DNA of 64,000 nucleotides from Aquimarina acroporae. GTDB lineage: Bacteria > Bacteroidota > Bacteroidia > Flavobacteriales > Flavobacteriaceae. This document shows, piece after piece, positions 46,492 through 54,609 of the stretch. How positions within the stretch are numbered: position 1 is the first letter of the stretch; every line of letters starts with the position of its first letter. The translations under genes were made by a program, and so were the position numbers. The stretch is taken from the NCBI RefSeq assembly GCF_023195925.1, contig NZ_JALPRE010000016.1, positions 1 to 64,000 on the forward strand. The letters run 5' to 3'. The notes beneath the pieces are model-generated. The model saw nothing but the letters and a program-made list of their open reading frames with translations. It was not told the DNA's origin and did no database searches.

Positions 46492-46692
46492 ATGCAAGAA
46501 AAGAATAACGAAAAACCCGAAGAAGAAAAAAATCTTTTGGATGATATCCTTGCCAACGCAATCTCATCAACCAAAAAGTACGAAGAAACAAATGCTGGTC
46601 TTGAAACTAAAAAATGTAAAAGTTGCGGAGCGGCCAGACCTGAAGATACCGATCTACAATACTGTGATTTCTGCGGAAATCCATTTTACTAA
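46492..46692 (+). CDS. Small zinc-ribbon protein
   Basis: The 66-residue protein has a charged N-terminal half (EKNNEKPEEEKNLLDDI) and a C-terminal four-Cys zinc ribbon, CKSCGAARPEDTDLQYCDFC. There is no membrane segment. It lies 20 bases before the next gene. Function is unknown; it may be an adaptor within the cassette. Confidence 0.8.
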   Translation: MQEKNNEKPEEEKNLLDDILANAISSTKKYEETNAGLETKKCKSCGAARPEDTDLQYCDFCGNPFY

Positions 46693-46712
46693 TTCTAATT
46701 CCTTACATTAAG

Positions 46713-47480
46713 ATGTCTTTCAGTAATACACAACACAGGTGGGACAGTTTTCTCAAAAAAATCGAAGAACGTTTCCAAGAAATACTCCAAAAAACAGAAG
46801 CTGCTTTACCCATGCTATTTGAAGCAACAGATTTTGAAACAACCACTTTTAGCAATGCATGGCAAGGAATTTACTCACAAGCCACTGATCTTATTTACAA
46901 AATAGATGATACATGGCAAGAAAAAGTTGAAGATGCCTTTTTGGATATTGGTGTAGATTTTGGCTCAGAAACTTTTAATAAAGAACGAGATAAAGGGCAT
47001 ACTCTCAGGTTTAATTTAGAACAGCAATTAAAAAAATACGAAGTCAAAATTTTCGCAGATGCAGCAAATAAATTATTGATAGAGGTCAAAGATATTTTAA
47101 CCAAAGATTTTTGTTGTACCCAATGCCAGGCAAAACTTCCTGTAAAAGATAATTTCTTCAGATCCTACTATAGCACCTGTTCCTATTGTCAAACTGTAAA
47201 TACATTTGAACCTGGAACCAAAGCCAGGAATATTGAGCATTTTGCCATACATGCCCTAGGAGAAGAAGCTGGTTTAACACATTACTTACGCTACGAAGAA
47301 TTTAAATTCCAAAATCATCTAAGAGATTCTGAAATATATAGTAAAGTAGCGTTAGCATCGCAATATCAAAAATATGTAGAAGCGTACCTAAAAAAACGCA
47401 TCGAAATCATACCCGAATATGAAGACAGGTATGAGAAAGACCTCAAAGCCAAAACGGCATTTTTAACCAACTACCAATAA
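46713..47480 (+). CDS. Hypothetical protein with central CxxC pairs
   Basis: The 255-residue cytosolic protein has an all-helical N-terminal half and a four-Cys cluster at about residues 131-160 (CCTQCQAKLP, then CSYCQTVNTFEPG), likely to bind zinc. The C-terminal part (EHFAIHALGEEAGLTHYLRYEEF) is helical. I do not recognise a named family. It lies 18 bases before the SPFH gene, so the two are likely to be cotranslated in one operon. Confidence 0.8.
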   Translation: MSFSNTQHRWDSFLKKIEERFQEILQKTEAALPMLFEATDFETTTFSNAWQGIYSQATDLIYKIDDTWQEKVEDAFLDIGVDFGSETFNKERDKGHTLRFNLEQQLKKYEVKIFADAANKLLIEVKDILTKDFCCTQCQAKLPVKDNFFRSYYSTCSYCQTVNTFEPGTKARNIEHFAIHALGEEAGLTHYLRYEEFKFQNHLRDSEIYSKVALASQYQKYVEAYLKKRIEIIPEYEDRYEKDLKAKTAFLTNYQ

Positions 47481-47498
47481 TTTATAAAAGAAAAAGAT

Positions 47499-48539
47499 AT
47501 GTCAAATTCATTTAGTAATCAACTGCGATCGGTAATCGAATGGCAAAATCCAAAGCCAGAAACTCTTTTTGAAAAATGGACCGAAGATGGAGATGAAATT
47601 AAGAATGCTTCGAAACTTATTGTAGGCCCAGGACAAGGATGTCTTTTTGTGTATGAAGGTGAAGTAAAAGGCTTTTTTGAAAAAGAAGGGCTGTACGATC
47701 TTAAAACTGGGAATATTCCATTTTGGACTACGATCAAAAGTATTATGTACAAATTTGAATCTGCACATAAAGTTGGGATCTACTTTTACCGAAAAGCAGA
47801 AATGCAAAATATACGCTGGGGAACTCCTTCGCCCATTACCTATAAAGACCCAGTTTATAACTTTCCTGTTGGTTTGGGCGCTTTTGGAAACTTTTCTTTC
47901 AAAATCACTAAGCCCATTGATTTTTTCACAAACGTAATAGCAGGAGATGATTATTATCCGGTTAGAGCCATACAAAAGGTGATACTCTCCAGAATCACTC
48001 AACCGATAAGTGATTTTCTTGCAAATGCATCCTTTAGCTATGTAGAAATTGACAAACATCGAAATGAAATAGCAGCATTCTCAAAGAACGCCAGTATCGA
48101 GATTTTTGATGATTTGGGATTTGAATTACTGGACTTTAGAATAGAAGGCACCAGCTTTGACGAAGAAACCAAGACAAGAATAGGTAGAATTGCAGATATG
48201 AGCGCAGAAGCTCAAGCTATGAAAGAACTTGGGGTTAGTTATCAAGATTACCAACAGCTGGAAGCTTTAAAAAATATGGCAAAAAATGAAGGAGGCGGAA
48301 ACCTAGGTATGCAAATGGGAGCTGGACTGGGAATGGGGCAAATGTTGGGTAATATGATGAATAACCAAAATAATCAAGGGCAAACTTCTTCACCTCAGCA
48401 AAACGCTCTTAATCAAAATAACTCGCCAGAAGATGATCTAATGCAAAAACTTGAAAAACTAAAGAAAATGTTTGATGCAGGATTCATCGATGAACAAGAA
48501 TACAAACAGAAAAAGCAGGAAATATTATCACACTTATAA
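47499..48539 (+). CDS. SPFH-domain protein with C-terminal SHOCT (COG4260, virion-core-like)
   Basis: The 346-residue protein matches the SPFH family seen in Bacillus YdjI: GPGQGCLFVYEGEVKGFFEKEGLYDLKTGNIPFW near residues 43-77 (in pieces), a central beta-rich SPFH region, and a Gln/Asn/Gly/Met-rich linker (about 265-310). It ends in a SHOCT module (LEKLKKMFDAGFIDEQEYKQKKQEIL, in pieces). SPFH proteins form membrane-associated scaffolds; in Bacillus, YdjI works with the YdjG zinc-ribbon membrane protein in PspA recruitment. Here the neighbours are zinc ribbons and a four-helix protein, a parallel layout, but no PspA gene was seen. Confidence 0.88.
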   Translation: MSNSFSNQLRSVIEWQNPKPETLFEKWTEDGDEIKNASKLIVGPGQGCLFVYEGEVKGFFEKEGLYDLKTGNIPFWTTIKSIMYKFESAHKVGIYFYRKAEMQNIRWGTPSPITYKDPVYNFPVGLGAFGNFSFKITKPIDFFTNVIAGDDYYPVRAIQKVILSRITQPISDFLANASFSYVEIDKHRNEIAAFSKNASIEIFDDLGFELLDFRIEGTSFDEETKTRIGRIADMSAEAQAMKELGVSYQDYQQLEALKNMAKNEGGGNLGMQMGAGLGMGQMLGNMMNNQNNQGQTSSPQQNALNQNNSPEDDLMQKLEKLKKMFDAGFIDEQEYKQKKQEILSHL

Positions 48540-48571
48540 AAACAAAAATCAATCACTAAAAATTTAATAGT

Positions 48572-49651
48572 ATGAGCACAGTAAATGAACTATATCAAAA
48601 TGTAACCGGAAAAAACAAAGACGAGTATCGAGATTATTTAACACAACTAGATCGTATGAATTGGCATAGCTATGACTATTCTACATGGCCATGTGCAGAT
48701 TTATCTTTTCAGAATCTAGATGCCAGTGAAAATCATGATGTTTGGCCATTTAAACCTAATCTTAACGAGCCTCATTGGGTAGATCTAAATAATCAATTCC
48801 CGGTTGGTATTAGAAGATACGGATACGTGCATAAATTTGAAATGCCAGAGCAAGTTCGTGAACTTTCGCATGACGATGCATCTAATATTCTAAATGAAAT
48901 TAAAAATAGTAAAGGAGATAATGATGAAGCGTTTAACAATCAAATTCAAGAATACGGTTTTTCTAATGAAAAACATTTTTTATGGGGAATTGCTTTACTG
49001 GATGATGCACAGGAAAAAGCATATGATGCCGCCGATGACTTTTTAAAAGAGCAACAAGCAAAGTTAGATGCTCAAATGAATTCTCATATAGAAGCCGCAG
49101 AAGCCGGTGGATTATTAGATCCTATTTCGGGGATCGATATGGAAACTTGGGCAGCAGCCAATGCCAAAATTGCCGGAGGTATGGATCTTGAAGAAGTTCT
49201 GCAAGTTGTGGGAACCGAAAAACCTATCTGGGATGAAGTTTCTGCAGAGTGGAACGCAAGAATGTCTCAAGACACTACATTTGCCATTGCCAAAGTATAT
49301 GGAGACGCCTTTACGAATTCGAATATTGGAAAGTTTTCCTCCAAGGAAACTAATGAAGAATCTGGAGCAGAAACTAACACCGCAAACAGCGGCTTAACCA
49401 ATGTCATGGAAGACTTTGAACTTTATGTAAAGATTATGTGTCATCAAAATATGGGTGCCACACAAGGAAAAGATGCTGCTTCAATTTTACAGGAGTATGG
49501 ACTTTCTGTTAACGACTGGAGCTCTGTTGGAGCTCACTGGACGCCAAAAATGGCTACAGATACTCGTATGGCTCTAAAAATGGGAGAACTCATGGAAAAA
49601 TATAACGCCGAATTTGCATCGGCCAAAGCTGGAGATGATATAGATTTCTAA
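48572..49651 (+). CDS. Protein with internal duplication, possibly DUF6620 family
   Basis: The 359-residue protein has no signal peptide. The N-terminal part (about 1-150) is rich in aromatic and acidic residues. The rest holds two similar segments: METWAAANAKIAGGMDLEEVLQVVG...WDEVSAEWNARMSQDTTFAIAKVYGDAF (about residues 190-250) and FELYVKIMCHQNMGATQGKDAASIL...WSSVGAHWTPKMATDTRMALKMGELM (about 288-345), both in pieces, with the same WxxVxAxWxxxMxxDT pattern. I believe this is the family labelled DUF6620, from memory. It lies 32 bases after the SPFH gene and ends the cassette's contiguous part. Confidence 0.75.
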   Translation: MSTVNELYQNVTGKNKDEYRDYLTQLDRMNWHSYDYSTWPCADLSFQNLDASENHDVWPFKPNLNEPHWVDLNNQFPVGIRRYGYVHKFEMPEQVRELSHDDASNILNEIKNSKGDNDEAFNNQIQEYGFSNEKHFLWGIALLDDAQEKAYDAADDFLKEQQAKLDAQMNSHIEAAEAGGLLDPISGIDMETWAAANAKIAGGMDLEEVLQVVGTEKPIWDEVSAEWNARMSQDTTFAIAKVYGDAFTNSNIGKFSSKETNEESGAETNTANSGLTNVMEDFELYVKIMCHQNMGATQGKDAASILQEYGLSVNDWSSVGAHWTPKMATDTRMALKMGELMEKYNAEFASAKAGDDIDF

Positions 49652-49669
49652 AATATAATTATTGTTGTA

Positions 49670-49743
49670 AAGATGACTCGAAATTTATCTGATATCACAA
49701 AACACTACAATCTAATAGGGTAAAGTCGGGTCATCTTGTTTTT
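49670..49743 (+). terminator. Long-loop terminator after the repeat-protein gene
   Basis: AAGATGACTCGA (49670-49681) pairs with TCGGGTCATCTT (49726-49737) over 12 base pairs, with one T-G pair and a loop of about 44 bases, followed by GTTTTTAC. Confidence 0.6.
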
Positions 49744-49887
49744 ACATTGTTAATGATATATTAATTAACAATTGGTGTTCTTTCTTGTATAAAAACCCAT
49801 ATTTGTCTATGTTTTGTATAATAAATTACTCTACAGTATATAAACAGGTCTAATTTATCAAGAATAACTATAACTAAATCAATTATT

Positions 49888-50571
49888 ATGAAAACAAAAA
49901 CCTTAATTTTATTAAGTGCATTTGCCCTAGTTTTTACTACTGCTGCTCAAGCTCAAAAATTAAAAAAGTTTGGAGGTTTAACTGAGAAAAAAGTCGGTCC
50001 TAAAACTATTAAAATTCCTTATACTGATGTAGTATCGTACTTAGGGTATGCTGCTCCTGGTAACGAAGACGAGGTAAAAGAGGGGAAAAAATTCTACTAT
50101 ATCTATGTTTGGGTTCCTGCTGTTGCTCCAGAACTTGGTGTGAGAATGATGTCTCCAGTAGGTAAAACGAAAATTAAAGGAGCTACCGAAGCTACTGCAT
50201 ATACTGAAAACGCAGGATCGAATGATTTCTTTGATACTTATATTACCTTAGAGCGTTCAGATATCGTTAGTAAAGACAAAATTAGCGAAGATGCTGTTAA
50301 AGGTGCTAACTGGACAACTTTAGCAAAGAATGATGACAGTAGCGAAATGCCAAAACAACCAAGTGGAAGCAGTTATAACTCTCTGTTAAGATATAAAAGT
50401 GAGGCTAGTGATCCTTTAAAAGCACTGACTGTTGGATTATATAGAATTGGATTTACTACCTATAAAACCGGTGAAGTAAAAGGTACATTCTTAGCACAAG
50501 TAGCTGCTCCTGTTAAATTACCTGGAGTTGTAATGGCAAAAACTATCGAAGATTTAAAGAAAGGGTTATAA
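49888..50571 (+). CDS. LipL32-family secreted protein, copy 2
   Basis: The 227-residue protein aligns without gaps to copy 1 at 45710, roughly 85-90% identical over the mature part by eye, while the signal peptides differ strongly (FALVFTTAAQAQ here). Core pieces YYIYVWVPAVAPELGVRMMSP and VGLYRIGFTTYKTGEVKGTF (in part) are kept. It again lacks a lipobox Cys. It has its own 236-base upstream region, separated from the cassette by a terminator, so it is probably separately transcribed. Surface exposure and matrix binding are known for other LipL32 proteins but not shown here. Confidence 0.85.
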   Translation: MKTKTLILLSAFALVFTTAAQAQKLKKFGGLTEKKVGPKTIKIPYTDVVSYLGYAAPGNEDEVKEGKKFYYIYVWVPAVAPELGVRMMSPVGKTKIKGATEATAYTENAGSNDFFDTYITLERSDIVSKDKISEDAVKGANWTTLAKNDDSSEMPKQPSGSSYNSLLRYKSEASDPLKALTVGLYRIGFTTYKTGEVKGTFLAQVAAPVKLPGVVMAKTIEDLKKGL

Positions 50572-50601
50572 TCATATAGTCTTACAAATAAAACACTACT
50601 C

Positions 50602-50637
50602 AATAACCCCTATATTTTAAAGAATATAGGGGTTATT
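50602..50637. terminator. Bidirectional terminator between LipL32-like copy 2 and the YkgJ-type gene
   Basis: AATAACCCCTATATT and AATATAGGGGTTATT are perfect 15-bp arms with a 6-base loop, placed between convergent stop codons (4 bases before the YkgJ-type stop). Confidence 0.85.
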
Positions 50638-50640
50638 AAA

Positions 50641-51129
50641 TTATAACATAGCCTTCATCTTTTCAACAATATTATATGCAGCTGGACAAATTGCTATATT
50701 CTTTAAAGTTAAATTGGAGATTTGTTGAAATTTTTTACGGTCAGTATGTGGATATTCACGACAAGCCTTGGGTCGTACCTCGTATATAGAACAATAGTTA
50801 TCTGCCCCCAGAAAAGTACAAGGAACCTCTTGCAATACCAAATCCCCCTCTTCATCTCTTCGTAAATAAGTTTCTTCAAATTTCTGAGGCTTTATTTTGA
50901 AGAACTTGGCGATACGCTCAACATCTTTATCTGTAAACAAAGGTCCTGTTGTTTTGCAACAGTTTGCACATTGTAAACAGTCTGTTTGTTCAAACTCATC
51001 ATCATGTAAATTTTGCATGATGTGATCCAACTTTTTCGGGGGCTTTTTTTTAAGCTTTGCAAAGAACTTTTTGTTCTCGTTATGTTTATCTTTGGCCAGT
51101 TGTGGCAATTGATCTATAAATTCCTGCAT
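50641..51129 (-). CDS. YkgJ-type cysteine-cluster protein
   Basis: The 162-residue protein has the eight-Cys zinc/iron-chelating pattern of the YkgJ family (PF03692): CLQCANCC at residues 51-58, then CTFLG, CSIYEVRPKACREYPHTD (in pieces) and a last Cys in IAICPAA. The family is thought to bind metal; the target is unknown. It is divergent from a methyltransferase gene with a 39-base spacer. Confidence 0.9.
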   Translation of the reverse strand: MQEFIDQLPQLAKDKHNENKKFFAKLKKKPPKKLDHIMQNLHDDEFEQTDCLQCANCCKTTGPLFTDKDVERIAKFFKIKPQKFEETYLRRDEEGDLVLQEVPCTFLGADNYCSIYEVRPKACREYPHTDRKKFQQISNLTLKNIAICPAAYNIVEKMKAML

Positions 51130-51168
51130 AGGTACAAAATTACAATTTACGATTTACTCTTTAAGAAC

Positions 51169-51885
51169 ATGAGCAAAGATATCTTTGGTGAAGCGATGAA
51201 AGACTTTTTTAACCAACAGTATACTGAGGATATTGTGGTACAGGCTCCAGATTTCGACGATGATGTTATACCTATACCCTACCTGTTTCGAGACTATTCT
51301 AAAATGCCAAAATTGGAACAAATGGCATTAGATCTTTCGTATGGAAAGACTCTAGATGTGGGGTGCGGAGCTGGTAGTCACTCTCTATATCTCCAAAATA
51401 AAAAGAACCTTGATGTTACTGCTATCGATATTTCTGAAGGAGCAGTAGATATAACCAAACAAAGAGGAGTCAAGGTAGCACTTAAAGAAGATATCTTTGC
51501 GCATAAAGAAAACTCTTATGACACACTTCTATTTTTAATGAACGGTAGTGGTATAATAGGAAAACTCGAAAACATTGATCGTTTTTTTAATCACCTAAAA
51601 ACCTTACTAAATCCAAATGGACAAGTGCTAATAGACTCTTCTGATATTTCATATTTATATACTGATGAGGAAGGCGGTTTTTGGGTAGATGCCTCTGCTG
51701 GGTATTATGGAGAAATGCAATATCGTATGATCTACAAAAACCTGTCCTCAGACTGGTTTGATTGGTTATATATTGACTACAACACACTGCAAAATGCCGC
51801 AAATGCTAATGGTTTTATCTGCGAATTGTTACTTGAAGGAGAAAATAACGACTACTTAGCTAAATTATCTCTACATAGCATGTAA
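51169..51885 (+). CDS. Class I SAM-dependent methyltransferase
   Basis: The 238-residue protein has the Rossmann-type SAM motif LDVGCGAGSHSLYL and the acidic strand end VTAIDIS. The open frame extends upstream to 51013 but would overlap the divergent YkgJ-type gene; the ATG at 51169 (MSKDIFGEAMKDFFNQ) gives a typical N-terminus. The substrate is unknown. The pair with the YkgJ-type protein on the opposite strand is noted only as adjacency. Confidence 0.9.
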   Translation: MSKDIFGEAMKDFFNQQYTEDIVVQAPDFDDDVIPIPYLFRDYSKMPKLEQMALDLSYGKTLDVGCGAGSHSLYLQNKKNLDVTAIDISEGAVDITKQRGVKVALKEDIFAHKENSYDTLLFLMNGSGIIGKLENIDRFFNHLKTLLNPNGQVLIDSSDISYLYTDEEGGFWVDASAGYYGEMQYRMIYKNLSSDWFDWLYIDYNTLQNAANANGFICELLLEGENNDYLAKLSLHSM

Positions 51886-51983
51886 GATGGTATAATCTTT
51901 GTGGCAACAGAGTTTTGCGACGTTAGTTATATAATTACGTTTATAAAACACAATGAACCACACCTTAACTAAAACTAAATCTC

Positions 51984-52757
51984 GTGCAAGTAACTAAGTT
52001 TTTAGCATACCTTTTCTTTTCTGCCTTTATCATGGTGAGTTGTTCAGACGATGATGATAGTACACCATTATCTGCGACATCTATTCCTGCAGAAAATCGT
52101 CAACCTCTTGGGAGTTCATCAAACGACCTTTTGAGTAGTACCAATTTTACAAGTTTAACAGTAGAAATGGTTTCTGTACAAGGTTTTGAACCAACCATAA
52201 CTGCCGTAAATGCTTTTAAACAGTTTCTAGAAGATCGTTTATTTAAACCCGACGGTATCACAATTAATCAACGCTCTATAGCATCATCGAACCTTGCTCC
52301 TTTTACTATAGAAGAAATTGCTGAGATTGAAAACAATAATCGATCTTTATTTAATGCAGGAGATGAAATCACTGTGTATGTATATTTTGCAGATGGAAGC
52401 AAAAGTGGAGATACCAATAGACAAGTTACTTTAGGTTCTGCTTATCGTAATACTTCAATAGTAATTTATGAAGGCACTTTAAGACGATTGAGCACAAATC
52501 CTAATGCTCCCATGCTAAATATTATAGAAACTGCAACTTTAAACCATGAATTTGCTCATCTATTAGGTTTAGTAAATATAGGAACCCCATTACAATCGAA
52601 TCATGAAGATCCTGAAAATAGTGGTCACTGTAACGTACCTAATTGTTTAATGGAGGCTGCAATAGAATTTGAAAGCGGTATGATGAACATGGGAAACACT
52701 GTACCTCAACTTGACGCACAGTGTATTGCCGATTTACAAGCAAACGGCGGCAGATAG
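51984..52757 (+). CDS. Zincin-type metalloprotease lipoprotein
   Basis: The 257-residue protein starts at a GTG (51984), which gives a lipoprotein signal with lipobox MVSC and an acidic tail after the Cys (SDDDD). It carries the zincin motif HEFAHLLGL with a third ligand His after eleven residues (SNHEDPENSGHC) and a later Met (CLMEA) as a possible Met-turn, like M10/M57-type peptidases. There are a few Cys near the active site. It is probably a surface peptidase; the substrate is unknown. Confidence 0.85.
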   Translation: MQVTKFLAYLFFSAFIMVSCSDDDDSTPLSATSIPAENRQPLGSSSNDLLSSTNFTSLTVEMVSVQGFEPTITAVNAFKQFLEDRLFKPDGITINQRSIASSNLAPFTIEEIAEIENNNRSLFNAGDEITVYVYFADGSKSGDTNRQVTLGSAYRNTSIVIYEGTLRRLSTNPNAPMLNIIETATLNHEFAHLLGLVNIGTPLQSNHEDPENSGHCNVPNCLMEAAIEFESGMMNMGNTVPQLDAQCIADLQANGGR

Positions 52758-52760
52758 TCC

Positions 52761-54389
52761 TTAGTTACCGTAGACTTGCTCTCCATTAATATATGTTGCC
52801 TTAACCTTAGTATTAGGGATTTTATCCTCTTCGATTTCCATAATATTATCTTCAAGGATAACAAAATCAGCAAATTTACCACTGGTAATACTTCCTTTTT
52901 CTGTTTCTTCAAAATTACTATAGGCTGCCCAAATGGTCATTCCTTTCAGGGTTTCTTCTCTACTTAATGCATCCTCTTTCTGAAAACCGCCTTCAGGATA
53001 TTGTTTAAGATCCTTTCTCGCTACCGCAGCATAAAATGTATAAAATGGGCTTACGTGTTCTACAGGATAATCTGTACCAAGTGCCAGCATCCCTGTTTTA
53101 TTTAATAGTTGTTTATAAGCATAGGCTCCTTTTATTCGCTTCTCTCCCAATCGTTCATCTGCCCAATACATATCACTGGTGGCATGAGTGGGTTGCACAC
53201 TCATTACCAAGTTATTATTTAAAGCTTCAAATTCTTCTGGCGCTACTACCTGTGCATGCTCAACTCTCCATCTTCTATCTGACTTGTTCTGTAGTACATC
53301 ATAGTATGTTTTCATCACCACTGCATTTGCAGAATCTCCAATAGCATGTGTATTCATTTGAAAAGGAGAGCCTGCTAATCGTTTAGCCAGAGTTTTAAAC
53401 TCTTCTACTCCAATTACCATAGCTCCATGATGATCTTCTTTATCACTATAAGGAGCTTTCAATACTGCTCCTCTAGATCCAAGAGCTCCGTCGGCATATA
53501 CCTTAAAAGAAGATACATTGAGTTGATCTGTTTTATGCACACCATTTTTAAGATATAAATCAACATACTCAGGTACATTGCTTACCATAACATACATTCT
53601 TATTTTTAGAGCTTCCTTTTTCTGAAGACTATCTATAATTGAGATCACTTCTGGACCAAGGCCTGCGTCATCTACTGTCGTCAATCCATAACTAAAATTT
53701 ATCTTTTCCGCATCTTTCAAGGCTTGAATCTGTTCTTTAACTGTAGGTTTTGGAACCACTGCATCAACCATACCCATTGGAGTATCTACCAACACTCCGG
53801 TAAGTTCACCATCTTTTAGGATCACCTCACCTCCAGGAACCTTAGTTTCGGCAGTAATACCAGCCATATCAAGTGCTTTTTGATTTGCTAGCATTGCATG
53901 TCCATCCACCCTGCGAACAGCGACCGGAGTATCTGGAAATAGACTATCTAACCTCTTTTTGTTCGGAAACTCCTGAACTTGCCAATCATTCTGATCCCAT
54001 CCCCGACCAGTAATAAATGTCACATTTTTTTGCTTCTGGAAAGCTATGATGCGTTCCAGCACCTCATCATAGCTCTGCGTACCTACAAGGTCGACCTTCT
54101 GTAGTTGCATTCCTAAATTGTAGAAATGACAATGAGCATCAATTAAACCAGGAACTATAGTCTTTCCATCTGCATCAATGGTTGTGTCTGAAGAATATGA
54201 ATTTAATATTTCTTCACTACTACCTACCCCTATAAACTTACCATCTTTAATAGCAAAAGCTTCTGCTTTTGGGTTTGCATCTTCGACAGTATAAACATTG
54301 GCATTAATAACAACCAAATCTACTGGCTCAGGTTTCTGACATGAAATAATGAATAAAGAACTAATGAATAAAAAAGCAATTTTCTGCAT
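52761..54389 (-). CDS. Amidohydrolase family protein (YtcJ-like) lipoprotein
   Basis: The 542-residue protein has a lipoprotein signal (MQKIAFLFISSLFIISC) and an amidohydrolase fold: HxH metal site in GLIDAHCHFYNLG, further His and Asp ligands (NTHAIGDSANAV, LALGTDYPVEHVSPF) and an Ala/Gly-rich C-terminal strand (ADFVILEDNIMEIEED). It matches the exoenzyme regulatory/YtcJ group whose substrates are poorly defined. It is convergent with the zincin gene, 3 bases apart. Confidence 0.9.
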   Translation of the reverse strand: MQKIAFLFISSLFIISCQKPEPVDLVVINANVYTVEDANPKAEAFAIKDGKFIGVGSSEEILNSYSSDTTIDADGKTIVPGLIDAHCHFYNLGMQLQKVDLVGTQSYDEVLERIIAFQKQKNVTFITGRGWDQNDWQVQEFPNKKRLDSLFPDTPVAVRRVDGHAMLANQKALDMAGITAETKVPGGEVILKDGELTGVLVDTPMGMVDAVVPKPTVKEQIQALKDAEKINFSYGLTTVDDAGLGPEVISIIDSLQKKEALKIRMYVMVSNVPEYVDLYLKNGVHKTDQLNVSSFKVYADGALGSRGAVLKAPYSDKEDHHGAMVIGVEEFKTLAKRLAGSPFQMNTHAIGDSANAVVMKTYYDVLQNKSDRRWRVEHAQVVAPEEFEALNNNLVMSVQPTHATSDMYWADERLGEKRIKGAYAYKQLLNKTGMLALGTDYPVEHVSPFYTFYAAVARKDLKQYPEGGFQKEDALSREETLKGMTIWAAYSNFEETEKGSITSGKFADFVILEDNIMEIEEDKIPNTKVKATYINGEQVYGN

Positions 54390-54609
54390 AATATTGTTGA
54401 GTTGAGATGTGTTTTAAAAGGCTAAAAATAGCGATTCACCAGAAGTGAAAAGGTTAAGGTTTTCTTAATTTGAATACTGTTTCCCTAGACCACCTGTTTA
54501 GAAAACACCCTAGTAGGCACTAAACATTTAACTTTACTATAAGAAATAAAACCATAATTTTATCTGTAATAGATACTAGCTCATCTTCGCTTATACTAAA
54601 TCAGGTAAA

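Noticed and set aside
47508..48059. Antisense frame of 183 codons in the SPFH gene
   Set aside because: The plus-strand product has clear SPFH/SHOCT features and close operon spacing; the antisense product shows no family resemblance.
45710..50571. LipL32 pair as a composite transposon or duplicated element
   Set aside because: No transposase, terminal repeats or target-site duplications were seen; the two genes differ in their flanks and signal peptides.
51013..51168. Longer start for the methyltransferase
   Set aside because: The extension overlaps the divergent YkgJ-type gene antisense, and the ATG at 51169 gives a typical N-terminus.
54481..54520. CACCTGTTTAGAAAACACCC as a possible fourth copy of the inverted repeat
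   Set aside because: The CCTG arm is present, but the spacer and second arm do not match CAGG, so it was not counted.
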